From Candidatus Gastranaerophilales bacterium (GTDB lineage: Bacteria; Cyanobacteriota; Vampirovibrionia; Gastranaerophilales; Gastranaerophilaceae): DNA of 64,000 nt. The notes beneath the pieces are model-generated. The model had not been told where the DNA came from. It searched no databases and saw only the letters and a program-made list of their open reading frames with translations. The translations under genes and the position numbers were made by a program. How positions within the stretch are numbered: the stretch's first letter is position 1; each line of letters begins with the position of its first letter. The stretch is from assembly GCA_944324375.1 (NCBI GenBank), contig CALUWB010000001.1:1-64000 (forward strand), read 5' to 3'. This document shows, one piece after another, positions 1-6,988 of this stretch.

Positions 1-58
1 CATCGTGCTGTCTAGCAGTCAGTGATAATAATCTTGCTTGTGATGATGACATTCCCAT
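1..58 (-). CDS. start of a GMSxSQAR-family protein (partial, runs off the left edge)
   Basis: Only the first 19 codons lie in the window. They read MGMSSSQARLLSLTARQHD, which matches 14 of 19 residues at the start of the protein at 37371-38258 (MGMSASQARFLSITAKMHD), so this is a second member of the same family. The ATG at 58 has an AGGGA-type ribosome site about 10 bp upstream and a TATAAT -10 hexamer at 114-119 on the same strand. The function is not known. The remainder lies outside the window. Confidence 0.75.
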   Translation of the reverse strand, partial: MGMSSSQARLLSLTARQHD

Positions 59-113
59 TTGAATCGATTCCCTATAACTCGTACGTTAAAATGTATACTC
101 TTGTTTTAACGGC

Positions 114-168
114 ATTATAGGGTATTTTCTTTAAATTATTATGCAAAAAATTTACATTAATTTACATT
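114..168 (-). promoter_or_regulatory. candidate promoter with TGTAAA direct-repeat box
   Basis: Read on the minus strand, AATGTAAATTAATGTAAA (151-168) is a direct repeat of AATGTAAA with a 10-bp period. It is followed 31 bp later by a perfect TATAAT (114-119). No TTGACA-like -35 is visible at the right distance, which would suit an activator-dependent promoter. The same 18-mer occurs at 43642-43659 upstream of another unknown gene. The box overlaps the 3' end of the upstream acyltransferase gene. Its role is inferred. Confidence 0.4.
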
Positions 169-815
169 TCTAATTCGTTCTTTGCACCAGTCATTTCACA
201 TATTTGCGTAGCCCAATTTCTTATTATTTCATCTTCATCCAATTCATATGAAATTGGGTTACCAACTTTTATTGTCATATCTTTTTCAAAAGGCTTTTTA
301 GCATAACCTGAAAATCCACAAATTCCAATAGGTACAATATCAAATTTTGCTTTTTTAGCTATTGTTACAAATCCTTTATGAACAGTTGTTATTGTATTAT
401 CTTTAGATATCTTTCCTTGAGGGAAAATACCTAAAGACCAATCTGTTTTTAATAAATCAAATACAGTCTTAAAAGTTGCAATCTCTGGAGTTTCCCTATT
501 AACTGCAAAACCTCCTAATGATATTACTAAAAATCTTAATAACCAATTTTTATCAGTAAAAAGCTCTTGTTTTGCCATGTAAGCAATTCTTCTCATAACT
601 GCAATAGATATGAAAGGTGGATCTAAATATGAAACATGATTACCTGCAAATAAATATTTTTTATTTTTATCAATATTTTCACGACCTTCAACCTTAACTT
701 TATATAGTAACTTCCCAACAGGTATAACTACTATGTATAAAAATAAAATATAGTATAATGACTGCCAAAAACCATATTCTTTTGGATAACGTCTATTGTA
801 ATTTCTTTCTTCCAT
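162..815 (-). CDS. plsC: PlsC-type 1-acyl-glycerol-3-phosphate acyltransferase
   Basis: This 217-residue protein carries the PlsC/LPLAT signature: the catalytic NHxxxxD motif at residues 59-65 (NHVSYLD) and an FPQG substrate-binding block at 131-134. An N-terminal hydrophobic stretch at about 18-36 probably anchors it to the inner membrane. The family transfers an acyl chain to lysophosphatidate or a related lyso-lipid. In this copy FPQG is followed by KIS instead of the usual TRS, so the phosphate-binding arginine is replaced. It lies 24 bp downstream of a paralogue on the same strand, and the two probably form one operon. Which is the main PlsC cannot be decided. Confidence 0.88.
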   Translation of the reverse strand: MEERNYNRRYPKEYGFWQSLYYILFLYIVVIPVGKLLYKVKVEGRENIDKNKKYLFAGNHVSYLDPPFISIAVMRRIAYMAKQELFTDKNWLLRFLVISLGGFAVNRETPEIATFKTVFDLLKTDWSLGIFPQGKISKDNTITTVHKGFVTIAKKAKFDIVPIGICGFSGYAKKPFEKDMTIKVGNPISYELDEDEIIRNWATQICEMTGAKNELEM

Positions 816-839
816 ACTTCAATATTTCCTATATTCCAA

Positions 840-1511
840 CTATTCTTCATTTGGGATATATTTATATCCTGTAAGCTCTTCAATAGATTTTCCCCATTGT
901 TCAACCATTCCATCAACATCATTTGAACAAGGTATTAATTTCCCAATATTTACAATTATTTTGCCAGTAAAAGGCCAACGATGAATTTCTTCTGTACCTG
1001 TTATACCTATTGGTAAAATATTACATTTAGTAGTTTTAGCTAAAGAAGCAAAACCTTTTTTTACATCACTAATTTCTCCAGGAGCTTGTCTGGTACCTTG
1101 AGGGAATAATGCTAATACCCAATTAGTTTTCTTTAAAGCCTTAACAGTTTTAATAGTAGAAACCCCGAGTTTTTCTCTATCAACAGCAAATGCACCTAAC
1201 CAATCAAGCCACCAACGTAAGAAAATATTTTCAAATAACTCTTTTTTAGCCATATAAGCAACACCGTGTGGCATTATTCCACAAATCAATGGTGGGTCTA
1301 ATGTTGATAAATGATTTGCAGCAATAATAAAATCACTATCTTTAGGGATATTTTCTTTACCTCTAACTTCTAAACGGTAAACAAGTTTATAGCGAACCAT
1401 ATAACCAACACTTGTTACTAAATATAAAAATATTCTACGCCAGATATTAAAAAAGCTTGCATCTCTTAATGAATATTTATTTGCTTCTGTTTTTTTTGTT
1501 TCAACTGACAT
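840..1511 (-). CDS. plsC: PlsC-type acyltransferase, second tandem copy
   Basis: The 223-residue protein has NHLSTLD at residues 66-72 and FPQGTR at 136-141. These are the catalytic His/Asp pair and the phosphate-binding block of 1-acyl-sn-glycerol-3-phosphate acyltransferases. A hydrophobic segment at about 26-40 suggests membrane association. It is the upstream gene of a tandem pair and keeps the canonical TR in the FPQGTR block, so of the two it looks closer to classical PlsC. The divergent phosphohexomutase operon starts about 90 bp away, so the 1512-1601 gap should hold both promoters. Confidence 0.9.
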   Translation of the reverse strand: MSVETKKTEANKYSLRDASFFNIWRRIFLYLVTSVGYMVRYKLVYRLEVRGKENIPKDSDFIIAANHLSTLDPPLICGIMPHGVAYMAKKELFENIFLRWWLDWLGAFAVDREKLGVSTIKTVKALKKTNWVLALFPQGTRQAPGEISDVKKGFASLAKTTKCNILPIGITGTEEIHRWPFTGKIIVNIGKLIPCSNDVDGMVEQWGKSIEELTGYKYIPNEE

Positions 1512-1601
1512 TTTTACCCCTCTTGATTATTTATTATACTATAAAAATTTTTTATCATATAATATAGTAACCAGTTGGATAAAAGTTTAATGGAGATAGC
1601 T

Positions 1602-3863
1602 ATGAATAAAATACCTACTTGTGAATTGGAAAATGAATTATTTAAAAGTGTTTTTGACAAAACACCTGATTATATTAAAAATTCAAAATTAATGGATTTT
1701 GATAATGAAAATGAATTTACATTTACATTAACAAAAGAAAATCTATATCCTTATGATGCTCAATCAAATCCTTCAGGACTAAATTTAATTGAATGGTTTG
1801 AAAACTATTCAAAAGAAGCAAAAGTATCAACAGCAGGGATTAGGGGACCACAAAATATTTTATATCCTCAGGATACAAGATTCCCTATTAACCTTGTAGG
1901 TATAGTTTTAGCAACTTTAGCTAAAGCTCTAGTTCTTAAAGAAAAATATCCAAATAACACAATAATTAAATTAGCAGGAAGCGAAGTAAGATATAATTCT
2001 GCCCTTTACCTTGATGCGATTGCAAGAATACAAGCTGCTCAAGGGATTAAAACATTAACACCACAAGAAAGAAAAACAATTCCTATATGGCTTGCATCAT
2101 TCTTGGCTTTTAAACTTGATTTAGTTGGTGGAGAATATATTACATCTAGTCATGGTATTTCTGTTAAAACAGCAACAAAAGATTTAAATTCACAAGGTAG
2201 TCAATTCTTACCAGAAGAATCTCTTGAATTCGTCAAAAAAATCGAAGAAATATTTGCTGAGATAGAAGAAAAAGGATCTTATACAATAAAAATTTCATCA
2301 AAAAATAATCCATTAATTGATGAATATATAATGGCAAAACTTAATGATGGAATTGATTTATATGTTGAATACTTAAAATCAGGAGTCGCAGAAAATTTAT
2401 CTGATTTAAAGAAAATGAGAAACAAAATTGTTATTGAAGCAGTAGGAGGGTGTGCATATAGAACACTTAGCAGAGTTCTTGAAAGACTAGACATTGAAGA
2501 TCATTTTGTTTGGAATAATACAGAAGAAGACCCTTTCTTCCATTCAATAGGAAAATATGACCACGACCCAAAAGGGAATAAAGTATTTTATGACTATTCT
2601 GTTGATGCTACAGTTCTAGCAACAAAACCTAACGGAGAAACTTTCTTCCCTGTAATAGATTCTATGCATTATGATAGAATTTTAGAGGATTGTCCTCTTG
2701 GAACAGCTGTTTTAATTACGGATCCAGATCATGATAGATTAACAATATGTGAAATTGAATGTGAAGGAAACACTCCAACACTTGATGAAGCAGGGATTTC
2801 ATATATTAAATTAGGTAATGATAGAGTTCTTACTGTTTTCACTGCAAATCAAGCATTTTTAATGTTAATGGACTATAGAGCAAAACAGTTAAAATCACAA
2901 AATAAATGGAAAAATCATCCTAGATTTATGATAAAAACAACAGCTTCAGCTCTTTCTTGGGACGAATGGGCGAAACATAATGGAGTAAAAGTTGTAAATG
3001 TCCCTGTCGGCTTTAAAGAAATTGCAAACATTATGAAAAAAGTCGAATTAAAATTAAAGACAACTCCATATGATTCTATAAAAGTAGATGACGTTTTTGG
3101 AAATACTATTGATTTGGGAGTAAACCCAAGACTTATATTTGCCGGCGAAGAATCTGGTGGTATGATTATGGGTGCAGAAGACATGGTTAAATCATTAACC
3201 GGTCGTGAAGCTATTGCTATGAGAGAAAAAAGTGCAACAGAAGCAATAATTGTAGCATCTTCTCTTCTTGCTAAACTTGAATCTGAAAATAAAACATTAT
3301 CTCAATATTTAATTGAAGTATTTGAACACAACAATATTAATTCTAAATTCGATACAAGAGTAGATATTGCATACTACAATGAATCAGAACCTGATATTGA
3401 AAAACTTAAACAAGCAAAAGTTGAAGGGGAAAAATTAAGAACTAAAAATGATTTATTCTTCTTATCACTTGCAATAGCAATTAAAGAAGGAATTGCAACC
3501 ATTAATCAAGTAAAAGATGTTTTAAATAACGCATTTGAAAATCTTTCATTTGACGATTTAAAATCAGTTAAATTTGTTGGAGATGGAACTTATTTAGAAT
3601 TTGGGAATAAATACATTGAAATAAGACCTTCAGGAACAGATGCTAAAACTAAAGCATACGGTGGAGGGCTTAACCTTGATGAAATAAATACTTTTGCTAA
3701 AGTTCTTGGCAACTATTCAGGGAATAGAACTGATTTACATAAAGAATTAATCCCAGAAGAATTTTACAATAATTCTAAAGAAACTGCGCTTAATTATTAT
3801 TTAGAATTCGTTGACAAAGATGCCAACAATGAACAATTTGTAATCCCTGAGTATAAATTCTAA
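1602..3863 (+). CDS. phosphohexomutase (phosphoglucomutase/phosphomannomutase superfamily), variant active-site loop
   Basis: I place the start at ATG 1602 because GGAG (1592-1595) sits 6 bp upstream; this gives 753 residues. All alpha-D-phosphohexomutase landmarks are present in order: AGIRG (about 78-82), a catalytic-loop equivalent with TSSHG (181-185), the metal-binding DPDHDR (374-379), the sugar-binding GEESGG (515-520) and the phosphate-binding RPSGT (675-679). The usual phosphoserine loop is TASHNP; here it reads TSSHGIS, still with a serine before the histidine. At 753 residues it is longer than typical bacterial enzymes (450-580). It probably interconverts glucose or mannose 1- and 6-phosphates and could supply the GlgC encoded in this window. 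It is followed by coaD after a 13-bp gap. Confidence 0.85.
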   Translation: MNKIPTCELENELFKSVFDKTPDYIKNSKLMDFDNENEFTFTLTKENLYPYDAQSNPSGLNLIEWFENYSKEAKVSTAGIRGPQNILYPQDTRFPINLVGIVLATLAKALVLKEKYPNNTIIKLAGSEVRYNSALYLDAIARIQAAQGIKTLTPQERKTIPIWLASFLAFKLDLVGGEYITSSHGISVKTATKDLNSQGSQFLPEESLEFVKKIEEIFAEIEEKGSYTIKISSKNNPLIDEYIMAKLNDGIDLYVEYLKSGVAENLSDLKKMRNKIVIEAVGGCAYRTLSRVLERLDIEDHFVWNNTEEDPFFHSIGKYDHDPKGNKVFYDYSVDATVLATKPNGETFFPVIDSMHYDRILEDCPLGTAVLITDPDHDRLTICEIECEGNTPTLDEAGISYIKLGNDRVLTVFTANQAFLMLMDYRAKQLKSQNKWKNHPRFMIKTTASALSWDEWAKHNGVKVVNVPVGFKEIANIMKKVELKLKTTPYDSIKVDDVFGNTIDLGVNPRLIFAGEESGGMIMGAEDMVKSLTGREAIAMREKSATEAIIVASSLLAKLESENKTLSQYLIEVFEHNNINSKFDTRVDIAYYNESEPDIEKLKQAKVEGEKLRTKNDLFFLSLAIAIKEGIATINQVKDVLNNAFENLSFDDLKSVKFVGDGTYLEFGNKYIEIRPSGTDAKTKAYGGGLNLDEINTFAKVLGNYSGNRTDLHKELIPEEFYNNSKETALNYYLEFVDKDANNEQFVIPEYKF

Positions 3864-3876
3864 TGGAGGAATACAT

Positions 3877-4356
3877 ATGCCAATAGCTATATATCCTGGA
3901 AGTTTTGATCCAATTACAAAAGGACATTTAGATGTTTTAGAAACTGGCTCAAAAATATTTGGGAAAGTTATTATAACGGTATCAAATAATATTAATAAAA
4001 ATTCTTTTTTAACTGTTGAAGAAAGAATTAAACTTATTAAAGAAAGCGTTAAGCATCTTCCAAATGTTGAAGTAGACACTTTTGAAGGGTTAACTGTAAA
4101 CTATGCAAAAAAAAGAAATGCAACAATTCTTTTAAGAGGTTTAAGAGCTGTTTCAGACTTTGAATATGAAATGCAGTTATCACAAACTAATAGTGAACTA
4201 TCACCTGATATTAAAACTGTTTTTCTTATTACAAAACCTGAGTACAACTTTATATCATCAAGTACAGTAAAAGAAATCCTACTAAACGACGGGGACATAA
4301 CAAAATTTGTACCAGAACCGGTTAATCAATATTTAGTTTCAAAATTTAAAGGATAA
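3877..4356 (+). CDS. coaD: phosphopantetheine adenylyltransferase
   Basis: The 159 residues match CoaD in length and motifs. YPGSFDPITKGH at the N-terminus contains the nucleotidyltransferase TxGH signature, and ISSSTVKE near residue 130 is the second ATP-binding block. CoaD transfers AMP from ATP to 4'-phosphopantetheine, the penultimate step of coenzyme A synthesis. A GGAGG at 3865-3869 is 7 bp before the ATG. It is the middle gene of a three-gene operon with the phosphohexomutase and a PurM-like protein. Confidence 0.97.
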   Translation: MPIAIYPGSFDPITKGHLDVLETGSKIFGKVIITVSNNINKNSFLTVEERIKLIKESVKHLPNVEVDTFEGLTVNYAKKRNATILLRGLRAVSDFEYEMQLSQTNSELSPDIKTVFLITKPEYNFISSSTVKEILLNDGDITKFVPEPVNQYLVSKFKG

Positions 4357-4359
4357 AAA

Positions 4360-5067
4360 ATGGAAATAAAACCTTCTGTCAGTGGTATATGCAATAAGCT
4401 CAAGCCATTATACGATAGACAAATGTATAATACTATTGCAAATGACTTAGTTGCAGTAAATATGAATAAATTAGCAGCTGCAGGAAAAGTTATAAAAGGT
4501 TTTTCCTGCTATTTAGGGATGAATTCACCTGAAATCATAGAAGCTATAAAGATTGAACTTGCAAAATATAATTGTGAGCTTACAGACTATAAATGTTCTG
4601 ATTCGAATAATATAGAAATTTCAGCAACAGCAATAGGAGAAAATACTTTCTCAAAAAAAACGGTTGAATCTGGAGATATAATAATTGCATTTAAATCTAA
4701 TGGATTACATACTTCAGGTTTTAGTAGATTAAACTCTATTAAAAATGAATATCTTATCCCTACTTTTAACTACTATAATGAAGTAATTGATTTATTTGAA
4801 AAGGGACTAATTAAAGATGCTATTCCAATTACTCATGGGGTTGAAAAAGGACTAAAAAAAATAATTTCACAAGATATTATGTTAAATTTACAACATATAC
4901 CTGAACAAGAAATTTTTAATGAACTAAAACAAGAATTTGGACAAAACATTTACACATATTTTAATGGAGGAGTTGGGTTCTGCATCGTTACAGATATGGC
5001 ACACAAAGAGTTTTTTGCTGATAATTGTGCTAAATATGAGCCATTCGTTATTGGATACATAAAATAA
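4360..5067 (+). CDS. PurM/AIR synthase-related protein, degenerate
   Basis: The 235-residue protein follows the order of conserved blocks of phosphoribosylformylglycinamidine cyclo-ligase. A DLVAVNMNKL segment lies near residue 30, GDIIIAFKSNGLHTSGFS corresponds to the PurM segment GD-(I/V)-I-x-L-x-S-(S/N)-G-x-H-(S/T)-N-G-(Y/F), and NGGVGFCIV corresponds to NMGIGM. The GGET-type loop and the central GGGL segment are absent, and the protein is well short of the usual 340 residues. It may therefore have lost or changed catalysis. It starts 3 bp after coaD, so it is probably co-translated. An active purM elsewhere in the genome would be expected. The assignment is by motif similarity only. Confidence 0.55.
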   Translation: MEIKPSVSGICNKLKPLYDRQMYNTIANDLVAVNMNKLAAAGKVIKGFSCYLGMNSPEIIEAIKIELAKYNCELTDYKCSDSNNIEISATAIGENTFSKKTVESGDIIIAFKSNGLHTSGFSRLNSIKNEYLIPTFNYYNEVIDLFEKGLIKDAIPITHGVEKGLKKIISQDIMLNLQHIPEQEIFNELKQEFGQNIYTYFNGGVGFCIVTDMAHKEFFADNCAKYEPFVIGYIK

Positions 5068-5101
5068 AAAAAAGACTAATTGTCATGTGTATCAATCAGT
5101 C
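5066..5101 (-). terminator. intrinsic terminator after the GH13 gene
   Basis: On the minus strand, GACTGATTG pairs with CAATTAGTC (5093-5101 with 5074-5082; one G-U pair), followed by a run of eight T (5066-5073). It ends the transcript of the GH13 gene that stops at 5134 and lies just after the convergent PurM-like gene. Confidence 0.75.
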
Positions 5102-5133
5102 CTATATCGTTTATTTAATGTTTTACCACTTTA

Positions 5134-6981
5134 TTATTTTTTTAAACTTAAATGTTGTCCTTTTACTTCTTCATATTGAGGATTTTTAGGGTCAATATTT
5201 TTAGTAAAGTTTTGTACAAAAACATGACCTTGTCTATCATTTTCAATATTTGGAGTATCAATCATATAAATATGAGCTCGTTCTGGGCCTAAATCAACTT
5301 TTACTTTATTGTTTTCAACTTGAATGAAGCTCTTTTCACCGTAGTTTTTAACTAGATTCTTCATTGATTGACCTTCTTTAATTCCAGGAACATCAATTTC
5401 AGCTGCAGAACGTCTATTTTTATTTAAATTTACAATTACAAGTGCTGTTTGACCATTCAAATGTCTTGCAAATGTTAAAACTTGATCATCTTTATCTTTA
5501 CGTTTATCAAGTTCAATAAAAGAACCTTTTGTCATTAAGTCTTTTAAGTCTTTTCTAGCATTAAATGTACTAGTCATTACTTCACCAATTTCAGGAGCAT
5601 CACCACCTGGTTTTCTAGAATAATTAAATATATCCATTTTATTCTTATGAACAGTCATAAAATGTTTACCATTATCAGAATCTGCATTTTTTACAACTTT
5701 ATTAGCATACTGATAATCATATTTATCTCCAGATTGAATTCCATCTAAATAATATGGATTACACATTGGTAATGATGCTTGAACAACTGCAACCATTTTA
5801 CAGAAGTTTTCTCCACCTCTCATCATTAATGATTCATCATCGTGTGTTGTAAATGAACCAATCAATGATTTTCCAACAGGTAACCTATGAGACATATCAA
5901 GATTTTCTAATACATAATCTTTTACTTCTTTTGCATTCTTCATTTCATGGAAAATATGGTATTGTCCATATATAGAATCAAAACCAGCTCTTAAAGAATC
6001 TTCAGGTCTATCATAAGGCATATTTTGTTGAGGTGACGCGCATTCATAAGTATATGCTTCTCCCAACCAAGCAAACTGAGGATCTTTTTCATGAGAATGA
6101 GGAATAACTATGTCCCAAAACTCAGTAGGTTTAGCTCTAGCAACATCTGAACGAATTCCATCAACACCCAAATCAATACAAGCATCTACATAATTTTTAT
6201 GCATATCAACTAATGCTTTATTTAAAGTGCGTTTTGATTCATCTTCCCAAGGATTAAACATTCTAATATCTGTCCAACCTTCAGGAACTTTTGCTTCATT
6301 ATTACGACCTATTGCCATTAATTCTGGATGTGCATTATACATATCAACAGATGCGCAACTTGGTAAATCTAACATTACCTTAATGTCACGCTTATGGCAC
6401 TCATTTATAAATGCTTTAAATTGTTCATCTGGTGTTCTTGGATCATTTTTATCTATTAAGTTTGGATCTATAGCTAAATGCTTGCCATCATCTTCTAAGA
6501 ATTTTTCAGGAGCATATAAAGAACCTGCTGTTCCCATTGCGTTAATTTTTCCTGTAGGATGAATTGGTAGTATATGCAAAGTATTAAATCCTTGTGCTTT
6601 TATTTCATCTAATCTATCTATTGCACTTAAGAATGTTCCACTTGTCTCTCCATCAGCTTTGGTAATCATATCGTCACCATTTAAATCTTTTGCTGTGAAT
6701 GTTCGTGGTACGATACCTAACATTATTACTTCATTGTTTTGGAACATTTCTCTTAAATTATTCTTATAATTTGCAGGGGCAGAACCAACATCTGATACTC
6801 TTTGCACATTATTAACAACAGGCTTATTAATTCTTGATTGATTTTCAAGAAATTTATTAATTAAACCTGATTCAGATTGCTGAGCCTCAACATTTTGTTT
6901 AGGCTGTTCTTCTGTTTTTTTAAGGTTATTTAATTTTACTTTAATTAAATTGTTTGAACCTATGTTGTTAATATTGTCCAT
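5134..6981 (-). CDS. alpha-amylase family (GH13) protein
   Basis: In this 615-residue protein, residues about 85-520 read as a GH13 TIM barrel. The DLNGDDMI loop at 99-106 matches the calcium-binding loop after strand 1. GIRSD ends with the catalytic nucleophile D279, WLGEA carries the acid/base E308, and FTTHDD carries the transition-state Asp (D381). The usual region I (DxxxNH) is replaced by DLPSCAS at 205-211, so substrate use may differ from classical amylases. There is no signal peptide; the first 70 residues are Asn/Gln-rich and look disordered. It is the last gene of a three-gene operon after two membrane proteins, with an AGG-type site 6 bp before the ATG. It probably acts on alpha-glucans such as glycogen. 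Confidence 0.8.
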   Translation of the reverse strand: MDNINNIGSNNLIKVKLNNLKKTEEQPKQNVEAQQSESGLINKFLENQSRINKPVVNNVQRVSDVGSAPANYKNNLREMFQNNEVIMLGIVPRTFTAKDLNGDDMITKADGETSGTFLSAIDRLDEIKAQGFNTLHILPIHPTGKINAMGTAGSLYAPEKFLEDDGKHLAIDPNLIDKNDPRTPDEQFKAFINECHKRDIKVMLDLPSCASVDMYNAHPELMAIGRNNEAKVPEGWTDIRMFNPWEDESKRTLNKALVDMHKNYVDACIDLGVDGIRSDVARAKPTEFWDIVIPHSHEKDPQFAWLGEAYTYECASPQQNMPYDRPEDSLRAGFDSIYGQYHIFHEMKNAKEVKDYVLENLDMSHRLPVGKSLIGSFTTHDDESLMMRGGENFCKMVAVVQASLPMCNPYYLDGIQSGDKYDYQYANKVVKNADSDNGKHFMTVHKNKMDIFNYSRKPGGDAPEIGEVMTSTFNARKDLKDLMTKGSFIELDKRKDKDDQVLTFARHLNGQTALVIVNLNKNRRSAAEIDVPGIKEGQSMKNLVKNYGEKSFIQVENNKVKVDLGPERAHIYMIDTPNIENDRQGHVFVQNFTKNIDPKNPQYEEVKGQHLSLKK

Positions 6982-6988
6982 TATTTAC

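Noticed and set aside
5134-6981. EF-hand-like loop DLNGDDMI in the GH13 protein
   Set aside because: GH13 enzymes normally carry a DxNxDG calcium loop after strand 1, so I did not count this protein in the EF-hand group.
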